Origin: Acinetobacter nectaris CIP 110549
Lineage (GTDB): Bacteria > Pseudomonadota > Gammaproteobacteria > Pseudomonadales > Moraxellaceae
Direction of reading: 5' to 3'
NCBI RefSeq assembly: GCF_000488215.1
Contig: NZ_KI530723.1
Span: 346,308-410,307, forward strand
Length of the DNA stretch: 64,000 nt
How positions within the stretch are numbered: position 1 is the stretch's first letter; every line of letters starts with the position of its first letter. The notes beneath the pieces were generated by a model that worked only from the letters and a program-made list of their open reading frames with translations, was not told where the DNA came from and ran no database searches. This document shows positions 39,380-47,547 of this stretch, piece by piece. Both the position numbers and the translations under genes were made by a program.

Positions 39380-40006
39380 TCATACCTCTACTTTAGGAAG
39401 AATACCCCCCAAAATATCTGCAAAAGTTTGTCCTTTTTTTCGGTTAATCAAACGCGCAGACATCCCAAACTCAATTGGACCATGCATATCTGCTGATGGT
39501 GTATCTCCAATAAAGAGCACCTCACTTGCATGACAGTCTAGCTCATCAATTAAATATTGGTAGATAGATGGATCAGGTTTAGTTGTACCTACCTCATAAC
39601 TCCATGCATAAGCATCTAGTTCAGGTAACATTGTCCCAACTACTTTACCGTAAGGCGTTGCTAAGTTAGAGCATAATGCTAAACGATATCCTTCACATCT
39701 CAACTGCTCTAAAGTTGAAAGACTATCACTAAATAATTCAATTGTTTTTAGTTCTTCATTTAGGTCAAACACCAAAGCTTCTAATATATCTTCGGGGATC
39801 TGCATACCCCATTTTAAAGCCAATTGAGTAAAATCTGCATCAACAGACATAATATATCTGGCATCATTGGATTGAGGCGCTCTACCTTGCTGTTTAAGAT
39901 ACTTCAGTAAAGTTTTATATGGATGGTTCTTTTTACCTATTTTGACTAAAGTACCAAATACATCAAAAACAATAACGGATGGTTTGGTATCTAAAGATAA
40001 ACTCAT
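39380..40006 (-). CDS. HAD-superfamily hydrolase
   Basis: This 208-residue phosphatase-like protein has motif I VIVFDVFGTLV (two Asp positions, the second replaced by Phe-Gly-Thr context as in haloacid dehalogenases), motif II LALCSNLA near residue 113, motif III with Lys in GTTKPDPSIYQYL near 140, and motif IV VLFIGDTPSADMHG near 165. The second Asp of the DxD pair is not in its usual place, so dehalogenase-type or phosphatase chemistry cannot be decided. No operon partner is visible. Confidence 0.85.
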   Translation of the reverse strand: MSLSLDTKPSVIVFDVFGTLVKIGKKNHPYKTLLKYLKQQGRAPQSNDARYIMSVDADFTQLALKWGMQIPEDILEALVFDLNEELKTIELFSDSLSTLEQLRCEGYRLALCSNLATPYGKVVGTMLPELDAYAWSYEVGTTKPDPSIYQYLIDELDCHASEVLFIGDTPSADMHGPIEFGMSARLINRKKGQTFADILGGILPKVEV

Positions 40007-40112
40007 ATTATTCTCCCTAATGACTTTATCAAATCATAATCATTTTTTTTCAATCTAAACAATATCTATAAAAACCTTTATCGTTGAACAACATGTTTTA
40101 TTACAATAAATA

Positions 40113-40142
40113 AAACCCGCGCCATAAAAATGACACGGGTTT
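40113..40142 (-). terminator. hpf terminator
   Basis: On the minus strand AAACCCGTGTCAT and ATGGCGCGGGTTT pair with G-U tolerance through a TTTT loop, followed by a T-rich tail. It lies between hpf and the HAD gene. Confidence 0.85.
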
Positions 40143-40234
40143 CATTCAATTCAGTTTTCTTTAAATTTTATTAAAGTAGTAAAAGGCGTAAGTATAGTTT
40201 TATATATTTCTCCAATATCATTGGTTAAATAAAA

Positions 40235-40582
40235 CTAGTCCTCAATAATTTCTAAGCCTTTATGATCACGAGGATGATCTAATTTATCAAATAAGTGTTC
40301 TAAACTTCTTTTTAGACGATCTAATGCGCCATGAATTGCTGCATCAACATTTGCTGCTTTATAAGATACAGCAACAGGTTTTAAACCAGCAGGACGTGCT
40401 TCAATCATACAACGTAGGTCGTCATCCCCACCTTTTGCTGCATTCTCATCACTTAAATGTACAGAGAAATGAGTGATTTTTTCGCCATAACGATGAAATT
40501 TTTCTAGGAGCTCTTCTCTTACGTAATTAATTAAACGCTCACTATTTTTTATATTCTTATCAGTACGGATTTCAATATTCAT
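40235..40582 (-). CDS. hpf: Ribosome hibernation promoting factor (HPF/RaiA family)
   Basis: This short HPF/RaiA-type protein of 115 residues should bind the 30S decoding region and inactivate ribosomes in stationary phase. It begins MNIEIRTDKNIKNSERLINYVREEL and has FSVHLSDENAAKGGDDDLRCMIEARPAGLKPVAVSYKA, then the helix AAIHGALDRLKRSLEHLFDKL. It has no long C-terminal dimerisation domain. In E. coli hpf is next to rpoN, but here it is alone. The assignment to HPF rather than YfiA is not certain. Confidence 0.85.
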   Translation of the reverse strand: MNIEIRTDKNIKNSERLINYVREELLEKFHRYGEKITHFSVHLSDENAAKGGDDDLRCMIEARPAGLKPVAVSYKAANVDAAIHGALDRLKRSLEHLFDKLDHPRDHKGLEIIED

Positions 40583-40892
40583 AGTTTATCCTCACTCATT
40601 GCGCATGTTATGCGAAATCGGTATATCCTTCTTATTTCACACCTTTTTAAATGACTTAGTACTATTTATCATGACTAAGCTTATTTAAACTTTTTTGTGT
40701 TCCTATCAATTTAATATGATCCTTCTATAAAAATATGCAAGTCTATTTTTATAGTTTTGATTAAAAGAAAAGCAATAGCAACGTGTTCATCTCATAACCT
40801 CTATATTTAATTACAAACTATATGTATTTGTTTACATGACGCTTTCTACTTTAGACGTATACCTTCTAAAAATGTATAAATCTTGCAAAACT

Positions 40893-40908
40893 GGGCATAT
40901 TTTTTGCT
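40893..40908 (+). promoter_or_regulatory. Candidate sigma-54 promoter of uraD-uraH
   Basis: GGGCATATTTTTTGCT has GG (40894-40895) and GC (40906-40907) exactly 10 bp apart, with the TTGCT of the -12 element. It would start transcription near 40919, 40 nt before uraD. The rest of the 376-bp gap from hpf (40583-40958) holds no open frame I would call. Confidence 0.65.
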
Positions 40909-40958
40909 TTTCTATATTTTATAAACTTAAATTTATTTAAAAAGAATTTGGAAAAAAT

Positions 40959-41441
40959 ATGCAACTCACTGTGTTTAATCATTCTAGTTCAACAGAAATC
41001 CAAGATGTACTCATACGCTGTGTAAACATCCCTAGCTGGGTTAAAGCCATTGATAAAATGCGTCCATATAAAAGTAAAGAAGCTCTCTTAGATTTTGCTA
41101 AAACATTGGCTCAAAACTGGACATGGCAAGAGATTTTAGGTGCACTGAATGAGCACCCTAAAATTGGTGAGAAACCAAAAACTGAAAATAGTTACTCTAA
41201 TAAAGAGCAAGAAAAAATTTCAACAAAGTCACAAGATAAAATAGCACTCGTACAGGCAAATATGGCCTATGAAAATAAATTTGGTTTTATTTTTCTTATT
41301 AAAGCTATGGGGTTATCTACATCCCAAGTACTCACTGAAATAGAGCTAAGACTAGAAAATAATTTAGATACCGAAAAAAAATGTGTTCATGAACAACTGA
41401 TGTTAATTACCTTACTTCGACTTGAACAGGAAATTGTATGA
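40959..41441 (+). CDS. uraD: OHCU decarboxylase
   Basis: UraD decarboxylates 2-oxo-4-hydroxy-4-carboxy-5-ureidoimidazoline to (S)-allantoin, the last step of urate oxidation. The 160 residues have the family's ALNEHPKIGEKP near residue 66, with the catalytic His of HPKIG. NKEQEKISTKSQDKIALVQANMAYENKFGFIFLIKAMG follows near 85-122. GGA lies 7 nt before the ATG. It overlaps uraH by 4 bp. A sigma-54 promoter match precedes it. Confidence 0.95.
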   Translation: MQLTVFNHSSSTEIQDVLIRCVNIPSWVKAIDKMRPYKSKEALLDFAKTLAQNWTWQEILGALNEHPKIGEKPKTENSYSNKEQEKISTKSQDKIALVQANMAYENKFGFIFLIKAMGLSTSQVLTEIELRLENNLDTEKKCVHEQLMLITLLRLEQEIV

Positions 41442-41764
41442 TTAGTACACATATTTTAGATACTCAACTTGGTAAACCTGCAAGTTTTATTTCTGTTCGA
41501 CTATTTCAAGTAGAAACCAATCGCTATATTGGTGAGGGTGTCACTGATTCAAATGGTCGAATACAAGACCTTCAAATTCAAATACCTATCGAGCAAGGTA
41601 TATATCAACTTGAATATGATGTAGCACCTTATTTTCAAAAACTAAATACTCCCTCATTTTTTCCTAAAGTTTATATTCAGTTCTATATTTCTGCTTTAAA
41701 TGAGCATTACCATATTCCGCTTTTACTCAGTGCACATGCCTACTCTACTTATAGAGGTAGCTAA
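41438..41764 (+). CDS. uraH: 5-hydroxyisourate hydrolase (transthyretin-like)
   Basis: UraH hydrolyses 5-hydroxyisourate to OHCU. The 108 residues begin ISTHILDTQLGKPASFISVRLF, with the His of the active site. They continue with GVTDSNGRIQDL and end in the diagnostic YSTYRGS tetrapeptide region. FFPKVYIQFYI and HYHIPLLLSAHAYSTYRGS match transthyretin-fold enzymes. Its start overlaps the uraD stop, so translation is coupled. Confidence 0.97.
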   Translation: MISTHILDTQLGKPASFISVRLFQVETNRYIGEGVTDSNGRIQDLQIQIPIEQGIYQLEYDVAPYFQKLNTPSFFPKVYIQFYISALNEHYHIPLLLSAHAYSTYRGS

Positions 41765-41850
41765 TATTACAAATAAACTTTTGTTTTAATTTAAATATTT
41801 AAAAAAATATTATTTTTTTATTTCTTTTTTATTACAAGTTTTATACATTA

Positions 41851-41866
41851 TGGCTCATTTTTTGCA
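41851..41866 (+). promoter_or_regulatory. Candidate sigma-54 promoter of the Tsx-like gene
   Basis: TGGCTCATTTTTTGCA matches TGGCAC-N5-TTGCA except at one base of the -24 block. GG (41852) and GC (41864) are 10 bp apart. Transcription would start near 41877, right at the leader hairpin. Confidence 0.75.
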
Positions 41867-41876
41867 GAATACGCCT

Positions 41877-41906
41877 ATGCATAAGCAGCCTTACTGCTTT
41901 TTGCAT
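41877..41906 (+). promoter_or_regulatory. Leader hairpin of the Tsx-like gene
   Basis: ATGCA-TA-AAGCAG pairs with CTGCTT-TT-TGCAT through CCTTA. It would form the very 5' end of the sigma-54 transcript and could stabilise it. No T-run follows, so it is not a terminator of uraH. Confidence 0.5.
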
Positions 41907-41932
41907 TTATTCTGACCATTGGGGGTTTTTAC

Positions 41933-42814
41933 ATGGTGCCACATATGATGTCTTTTTTTAAAAAGTCTGCCACAGCAATTGGTCTTACTTCAATTGCACT
42001 CATTTCATCTTCTAGCTTTGCACTCACTTGGAGTGATAATGCAATTGGTTGGCGTTATGGCAGTGACTTTGCTGAACCATATAAAAATAATGCTGATGGC
42101 TCAAGAACTAATATTGCTAAACAAATTTACTCATTCACTCACAGTAGTGGTTATAGCTACGGTACAAACTTTTTAAATGTAGATTTTTTACAATCATCTA
42201 AAGAAGTTTATGGTGGTAAGGAAGCAGATCAATTCGATCGTGGAACACAAGAAGCCTATTTAGTTTATCGTAACAACATTGACCTAGGTTCTGTACTTAA
42301 AAAAGACTTCTCATCAAAAGGTATTCGTGGTTATGCACTAACAGCAGGACTCGACTGGAATACAAAAAATGACTCTTACGGCTCTAAAAAGCGTATGTGG
42401 GTGGTTGGGCCAACCATTAACTTTGATGTACCAGGATTCTTAAGCTTAAGCGCTTTGGCTTTCTTTGAAAGCAATCAACCAAAAGGTTTAGGACATCGTT
42501 ACTCTTATGACCCACATGCTGCATTCCAATTGACTTGGGGTATTCCTCTTGGTCAGACACCTTTATCTTTTGAAGGTTATGCACTATGGATCGACTCTAA
42601 AGGTAAAAATGAGTTTGGTGGTAAAACTTCCCCAGAAACAAATATTGATGCAATGATCATGTATGATTTAAGTACGTTATGGGGTAAAAAAGATAAAACG
42701 TTACGTGCAGGTTTTGAATACCAATACTGGCACAACAAATTTGGTAACCCAACTAAGGGCGATAAAGGCGCAACTGCCAATACCCCAATGGTACGTGTAG
42801 ATTACCACTTCTAA
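41933..42814 (+). CDS. Tsx-like outer-membrane channel
   Basis: This predicted outer-membrane channel is related to nucleoside channel Tsx. The ATG at 41933 has GGGGG 7 nt upstream. A signal peptide to about residue 30 (KSATAIGLTSIALISSSSFA) precedes LTWSDNAIGWRYGSDFAEPYKN, the start of the Tsx fold. YSYGTNFLNVDFLQS, GYALTAGLDWNTKND and a C-terminal RVDYHF follow. Lying between uraDH and hpxO behind a sigma-54 promoter, it probably admits urate, nucleosides or another purine. The substrate is inferred from context only. Confidence 0.85.
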   Translation: MVPHMMSFFKKSATAIGLTSIALISSSSFALTWSDNAIGWRYGSDFAEPYKNNADGSRTNIAKQIYSFTHSSGYSYGTNFLNVDFLQSSKEVYGGKEADQFDRGTQEAYLVYRNNIDLGSVLKKDFSSKGIRGYALTAGLDWNTKNDSYGSKKRMWVVGPTINFDVPGFLSLSALAFFESNQPKGLGHRYSYDPHAAFQLTWGIPLGQTPLSFEGYALWIDSKGKNEFGGKTSPETNIDAMIMYDLSTLWGKKDKTLRAGFEYQYWHNKFGNPTKGDKGATANTPMVRVDYHF

Positions 42815-42822
42815 TAAGTGAT

Positions 42823-42849
42823 TCAGGGCAAAGAAAAACTTTGCCCTGA
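42823..42849. terminator. Terminator between the Tsx-like gene and hpxO
   Basis: TCAGGGCAAAG pairs with CTTTGCCCTGA through AAAAA. The stem is strong but no long T-run follows, so it may end both convergent transcripts imperfectly. Confidence 0.7.
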
Positions 42850-42859
42850 CATCAACCAA

Positions 42860-44017
42860 TTAATCTAAAACATTACCCACAATATTATTTAGAATTCCTT
42901 TCATAATATTTTCTCCTTTTTCTTTTCTTAGCTCGCCATACCATGCTTCTGTAATGCAAGCATCTTTCATATGTGTAATGTCACAGCGCTTTCTCGCACG
43001 TAATACCATTTCTTTGGCACGTTCATTTCGTTTATCTTGGTAGCGACTTAAAGCATCTTCAATGCCTAAACTATTCACTTGCAATGCACGTGCAAGATAA
43101 ACAGCATCTTCCATTGCTTGGCAACCACCCTGACCAATATCTGGGGTCGTACTATGTGCAGCATCACCAATGAGTACAACAGTACCTTTATAAAATTTCA
43201 AGAATGGTTCAATATCATGAATCTCGACACGATTAGTTCTTTCAATATCTAACTGCTCTATAAGCATTTGAACCTGTGGACACCATCCTTCAAAGTAAGA
43301 TTTTAAATCAAACTTATAATTTTGTTTATTATTTTCAAGTCCTACGGGTAAAGGCACGTCAAAGAAAAAATAAAATCTTCCTTCGGAAACAGGCATCAGT
43401 GAAACACGCTTACCATCTGCAACATAGGTCGTCCACTGCGCTAGTGGTGCAATCTCTTCAGAGGCTTTTACAAGACCATTCCAATTCACATATCCTGCAT
43501 AACGGCGTGGTACTTGCTCACCTAAAACATAGCGGCGTGTCATAGAGTGTGTACCATCGGCACCGATAAGTAAATTTGCTCTATCCTCAGAGCCATCCTC
43601 AAAAGTAATATGCACACTGTCTTCTTTTTGATTCAACCCTGTCATTTTCATACCTAAATAGATATCTTCATGACCAAACTCATCCATAAGCATGCTTTGT
43701 AATTCTGCACGAGATACAGGGTATGGGCGCTGTCCTGCATCTTGAATTAATGGCATCAAGCTGAATGCTGTCATTACATCACCATGAATACCATCAACAT
43801 AAGAAAGATGATCCATCTGACCGCCTAATGCTGCAACTTTATCTTTCAATCCTAAATAGTTTAGACATTTGACACCATTAGGCCATAAAGATATGGCTGC
43901 ACCAACAGGTCGAATTTCTTTTACTTGCTCATAAATAACAACCTGATAACCGAATTTTTTTAGTGCAATTCCTGCTGTTAGTCCTGCAATTCCTGCACCA
44001 ATAATGACAATTTTCAC
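42860..44017 (-). CDS. hpxO: FAD-dependent urate hydroxylase
   Basis: HpxO oxidises urate to 5-hydroxyisourate with NADH and FAD, in place of cofactor-free uricase. The 385 residues start with the FAD-binding loop [43 protein letters not shown], a LIGADGTHS loop near residue 157 and [26 protein letters not shown] near 280-305 are the flavoprotein monooxygenase motifs. With uraH and uraD it completes urate to allantoin. It is convergent with the channel gene and has its own sigma-54 promoter match. Confidence 0.93.
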   Translation of the reverse strand: MKIVIIGAGIAGLTAGIALKKFGYQVVIYEQVKEIRPVGAAISLWPNGVKCLNYLGLKDKVAALGGQMDHLSYVDGIHGDVMTAFSLMPLIQDAGQRPYPVSRAELQSMLMDEFGHEDIYLGMKMTGLNQKEDSVHITFEDGSEDRANLLIGADGTHSMTRRYVLGEQVPRRYAGYVNWNGLVKASEEIAPLAQWTTYVADGKRVSLMPVSEGRFYFFFDVPLPVGLENNKQNYKFDLKSYFEGWCPQVQMLIEQLDIERTNRVEIHDIEPFLKFYKGTVVLIGDAAHSTTPDIGQGGCQAMEDAVYLARALQVNSLGIEDALSRYQDKRNERAKEMVLRARKRCDITHMKDACITEAWYGELRKEKGENIMKGILNNIVGNVLD

Positions 44018-44054
44018 TTTAGTGTGCCTTATTCTAGATATTTAGCATTTATAT

Positions 44055-44070
44055 AGCGAGAAATATGCCA
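44055..44070 (-). promoter_or_regulatory. Candidate sigma-54 promoter of hpxO
   Basis: On the minus strand TGGCATATTTCTCGCT has the TGGCA of the -24 element and GCT of the -12 element with GG-N10-GC spacing. The -12 block reads TCGCT rather than TTGCT. Transcription would start near 44044, 27 nt before the hpxO ATG. Confidence 0.6.
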
Positions 44071-44216
44071 CTCTTTAGATATAAGAATGTATGAAGTGAT
44101 TTAAGAAGAATAAGCGTAAGAACGATACAGTTTTATAAAAGCATACTTTATAAAATTTACACTTTGAATGAGTTATATCCGCTATATTTTTATTGGGATA
44201 ATATAGATTTTGAATT

Positions 44217-44456
44217 ATGAATAAATTGGTTATATTTACTGTTGTATCTTTAGGTCTTGCACTAAGTGCATGTAGTAGTTTACCTACATTCCATAAAAAA
44301 CAAGGTATGGCAAACCCTGCAAGTGAATATTGTATTTCACAACATGGAAAGCTCAGACAACTCAAAGATGCTTATGGCAATATTAGTTTTAACTGCAAAC
44401 TGCCTAATGGCGTAGAAGAAGATGAATGGGATCTCTATCGCGAAACCCACTCTTAA
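44217..44456 (+). CDS. Small DUF333 lipoprotein
   Basis: This 79-residue protein has a lipoprotein signal, MNKLVIFTVVSLGLALSAC, with the lipobox LSAC at residues 16-19. The mature part has the DUF333 pattern GMANPASEYCISQHGKLRQLKDAYGNISFNCKLPNGVEEDEWDLYR. Two Cys may pair in the periplasm. The function is unknown. A terminator follows immediately, shared with parE. Confidence 0.88.
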   Translation: MNKLVIFTVVSLGLALSACSSLPTFHKKQGMANPASEYCISQHGKLRQLKDAYGNISFNCKLPNGVEEDEWDLYRETHS

Positions 44457-44460
44457 TAAA

Positions 44461-44486
44461 AAACGGCATTATATGCCGTTTTTTAT
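44461..44486. terminator. Bidirectional terminator between DUF333 gene and parE
   Basis: AACGGCAT (44462-44469) pairs with ATGCCGTT (44473-44480) through TAT, with a T-run following and A before. It serves both convergent genes. Confidence 0.9.
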
Positions 44487-44499
44487 TTTTCTATTTCCA

Positions 44500-46380
44500 T
44501 TAAACAGCAATATCTGCCAAGTTACCCTTTTGTTCTAACCATTGTTTACGGTCTGCTGAACGCTTTTTCGCAAGCAACTTATCAAGCAAGCCTGCTGTAA
44601 AATGCGCATCATCTAAATCTAATTGCACCAAACGGCGTGTGTCTGGGTCCATCGTTGTTTCACGAAGTTGACTCGCATTCATCTCACCTAACCCTTTAAA
44701 TCGGGTAATTTGTGGATTTTTAGTTTTCGTTCGACTAAGCGTTGCATTCAGCTCATCTTCATCTAAAGCATAGTGCACATCTTTACCATCATCTATACGG
44801 AACAATGGTGGCATTGCAACATACAAGTGCCCTTCTTCGACAAGCGTCGCAAAGTGCTTCACAAATAATGCGCAGAGTAAGGTCGCAATATGTAAACCAT
44901 CCGAGTCTGCATCTGCCAAAATACAAATACGACCATAACGCAACTCTGACAAGTCATCACTTCCCGGGTCTACACCAATGGCAATGGCAATATCATGGAC
45001 TTCTTGTGAAGCCAAGACTTCATCTGAAGCAACTTCCCACGTATTTAAAATTTTTCCACGAATGGGCATCACAGCTTGAAAGTTCTTATCACGTGCTTGT
45101 TTTGCACTACCACCTGCCGAGTCACCCTCAACAATGAATAGTTCACTTTCTTCTCGCGTTTGCCCCACACAGTCAGCAAGTTTTCCGGGCAATGCAGGGC
45201 CAGATACTATCTTCTTACGTTGTACTTTTTTCGCAGCTTTTAAACGACGGCCTGCTTTGGCAATTACAATTTCAGCAAGTTGTATTGCAACTTCTGAATT
45301 CTGATTTAACCACAGCGTAAATGCATCTTTAGCGATGTTTAATACAATACCTGAAGCTTCACGGCTTGAAAGTCTCTCTTTGGTCTGACCTGAAAATTGT
45401 GGTTCTTGAAACTTCAACGACAGAATATAGTTCACACCATCCCAAACATCTTCGGCAGATAGTTTCAGGTTTCTTGGTAAAAGATTTCTTAACTCACAAA
45501 ACTCACGCAGTGCTTCGGTAACACCTGAACGTAACCCATTGACATGTGTTCCACCTTGCGCAGTTGGAATCAAGTTCACATAACTTTCTTGAACTTGCTC
45601 ACCACCATCTACATTCCAACATAATGCAAAATCACAGCTTGCACGTTCGGCATCGCCTTGGGTCACAAAAACAGGTGTTGGTAAAATTTCACGATCTTGT
45701 ACTTCATCCATAAGATAATCGACAAGACCATTTTCAAACTGCCACTCTATTTTTTCATTATTAATTTCATCAACATAAATAATTTGTAGCCCTGCTGCCA
45801 AGACTGCTTTTGCTTTTAAATTATGCTTGAGTGCTTTTACAGCAAATTTTGGATTATCAAAATACTTTGCTTCAGGCCAAAAATGAACACGCGTACCTGA
45901 AGCCTTTTTCGGTGCTTTGCCTTCAAAAACCTCAAGCGGACTCACAGGCTCACCATGTTCAAATGCCATTTTATAGAGTGAGCCTTGACGCTGTACTTCA
46001 ACTTCTACACGTGTAGATAAAGCGTTCACAACCGAAATACCCACCCCATGCAAACCACCCGAAAATTGGTAGTTGTCTGTGCTAAATTTTCCGCCTGCAT
46101 GAAGCTTCGTTAAAATAATCTCAATCCCACTTTGCCCATATTCAGGATGAATATCGACAGGCATACCACGCCCATTGTCTTGTACAGAGAGCGAGCCATC
46201 TTTATGTACAGTCACACATACTTTATTTGCATGCCCTGCCAATGCTTCATCTACTGAGTTATCAATAACTTCTTGTGCTAAATGGTTCGGACGTGTTGTG
46301 TCTGTATACATACCCGGACGACGGCGAACAGGGTCTAAACCAGATAAAACTTCAAGGGATTGAGCTGTATATTGTGACAC
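44500..46380 (-). CDS. parE: DNA topoisomerase IV subunit B
   Basis: ParE supplies the ATPase of topoisomerase IV, which decatenates daughter chromosomes. The 626 residues have the GHKL ATPase motifs VIDNSVDEALAGHA near residue 38, VQDNGRGMPVDIHPEYG near 70 and GGLHGVGISVVNALS near 108. The TOPRIM domain has FIVEGDSAGGSAKQARD near 410 and DADSDGLHIATLL near 487. Length separates it from the longer GyrB. It follows yqiA by 3 bp; parC is not in this window. Confidence 0.97.
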   Translation of the reverse strand: MSQYTAQSLEVLSGLDPVRRRPGMYTDTTRPNHLAQEVIDNSVDEALAGHANKVCVTVHKDGSLSVQDNGRGMPVDIHPEYGQSGIEIILTKLHAGGKFSTDNYQFSGGLHGVGISVVNALSTRVEVEVQRQGSLYKMAFEHGEPVSPLEVFEGKAPKKASGTRVHFWPEAKYFDNPKFAVKALKHNLKAKAVLAAGLQIIYVDEINNEKIEWQFENGLVDYLMDEVQDREILPTPVFVTQGDAERASCDFALCWNVDGGEQVQESYVNLIPTAQGGTHVNGLRSGVTEALREFCELRNLLPRNLKLSAEDVWDGVNYILSLKFQEPQFSGQTKERLSSREASGIVLNIAKDAFTLWLNQNSEVAIQLAEIVIAKAGRRLKAAKKVQRKKIVSGPALPGKLADCVGQTREESELFIVEGDSAGGSAKQARDKNFQAVMPIRGKILNTWEVASDEVLASQEVHDIAIAIGVDPGSDDLSELRYGRICILADADSDGLHIATLLCALFVKHFATLVEEGHLYVAMPPLFRIDDGKDVHYALDEDELNATLSRTKTKNPQITRFKGLGEMNASQLRETTMDPDTRRLVQLDLDDAHFTAGLLDKLLAKKRSADRKQWLEQKGNLADIAV

Positions 46381-46383
46381 GTT

Positions 46384-46992
46384 TTATATATTCCTTAATG
46401 ATAAGTGCTGTAATAAAAACACGAGGAGCATGGGAATTTTCTCTGCAAAATTATCCATGACATGATTACCACCACACTCGGTAATCATCATACTAGAAAC
46501 TTTGTGCGCACTATAATAACGCTGTGTTTCTTTATAATCCAAAGTTTCATCGCCTTGTTGCAATAATACCAACATTTTGCTCAGATCCTGTGCATCTGCA
46601 AGCTCATATTGCTTTAATGTATAGACATCTTCAATAGTTAACGACCAATTTGCTGTAACCAAATACGGAAGCTGATGAAATCCAACCTGCTTTTCAAACA
46701 ATTTCCAAGGTCGAATAGCAGGGTTAATGAGCACACCTGCACAGTTGTAATAATTCGCCAAATAGGTGGCATAGAATCCACCTAAACTGCTACCAACAAA
46801 AGAAAGACTTGTAAGCTGATCTTGAGCAATTTTTTTATGAATCTGTTCCATTGCCATATGTGGTGGCAAGTTTAAATCGGGTAAATGAACTTGTATGTTT
46901 GGATGATGACTCACACAATATTCTTTTAACAAAGTCCCTTTTACAGAATTTGTATGGCTTTTAAACCCATGTAAATAAAAAATATGATGCAT
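46384..46992 (-). CDS. yqiA: YqiA-like esterase
   Basis: This is a small alpha/beta-hydrolase esterase of about 202 residues. It begins HHIFYLHGFKSHTNSVKG, has the nucleophile elbow LSFVGSSLGGFYATYLAN near residue 66, an acid in LLQQGDETLDYKET and the catalytic His in TECGGNHVMDNF. YqiA is next to parE in E. coli, and that pairing is kept. The start at 46992 is right; the upstream in-frame ATG lies inside the dsbB terminator. Confidence 0.9.
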   Translation of the reverse strand: MHHIFYLHGFKSHTNSVKGTLLKEYCVSHHPNIQVHLPDLNLPPHMAMEQIHKKIAQDQLTSLSFVGSSLGGFYATYLANYYNCAGVLINPAIRPWKLFEKQVGFHQLPYLVTANWSLTIEDVYTLKQYELADAQDLSKMLVLLQQGDETLDYKETQRYYSAHKVSSMMITECGGNHVMDNFAEKIPMLLVFLLQHLSLRNI

Positions 46993-47002
46993 ACTTAACT
47001 TA

Positions 47003-47030
47003 ATAAAAAACCACCGCAAGGGTGGTTTTT
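47003..47030 (-). terminator. dsbB terminator
   Basis: ACCACC pairs with GGTGGT through GCAAG, with T-runs on both strands. It lies just after the dsbB stop and before yqiA. Confidence 0.88.
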
Positions 47031-47033
47031 TCT

Positions 47034-47525
47034 TTAGAACTTACGAAACATTTGCCAAAAACAGACAATGACCAATCCACTAAAAAATACTACTGACAGT
47101 TCAGGCAGTGAAAAACCCATGAATGTCCAATCGATTTTAGCACACTCCCCCGAACCTCGAAGTACTTGCTCTAATACGTCTTTCATTGGAAAAACATCAA
47201 TTAAATAATTTAATCCCGGCCCACAACTTGGCACTTGATCTGCGGGTAAATGCTGTATCCACACATGTCTTACCGCAACACCTGCTGACCAAAGTACACC
47301 CAAACCAGCCAGCAATGCATATATACGCTTCATGACACTACTTTTGGGATTATGCAAAAATGCAATTAAAGCCACAATACCCATGGCCATAAGCCCTACA
47401 CGCTGAAAAATACATAACGGACATGGCACTAAATGTTTTACATGCTCTAAATAAAGCGCAAAAGACATTCCTACAATACTGGCCAAAACCAGTAACCCAC
47501 TGACGAGACGATAGCTTACTTTCAC
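47034..47525 (-). CDS. dsbB: Disulfide bond formation protein DsbB
   Basis: DsbB reoxidises DsbA and passes electrons to ubiquinone. The 163-residue protein has four membrane helices (near 9-26, 42-60, 68-85 and 140-158). The first periplasmic Cys pair is [10 protein letters not shown] near residue 35. The second pair is [10 protein letters not shown] near 100 and GECAKIDW near 128. It lies between gshA and yqiA. Confidence 0.95.
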   Translation of the reverse strand: MKVSYRLVSGLLVLASIVGMSFALYLEHVKHLVPCPLCIFQRVGLMAMGIVALIAFLHNPKSSVMKRIYALLAGLGVLWSAGVAVRHVWIQHLPADQVPSCGPGLNYLIDVFPMKDVLEQVLRGSGECAKIDWTFMGFSLPELSVVFFSGLVIVCFWQMFRKF

Positions 47526-47547
47526 GCTTTACTCTCTCACTCTACTG

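Noticed and set aside
44075..44365. Minus-strand frame of 96 codons opposite the DUF333 lipoprotein
   Set aside because: The plus-strand gene has a lipobox and a family signature. The minus-strand frame shows neither and would cross the hpxO promoter.
46993..47019. N-terminal extension of yqiA
   Set aside because: The extra codons lie within the dsbB terminator hairpin and would add residues not seen in the family.
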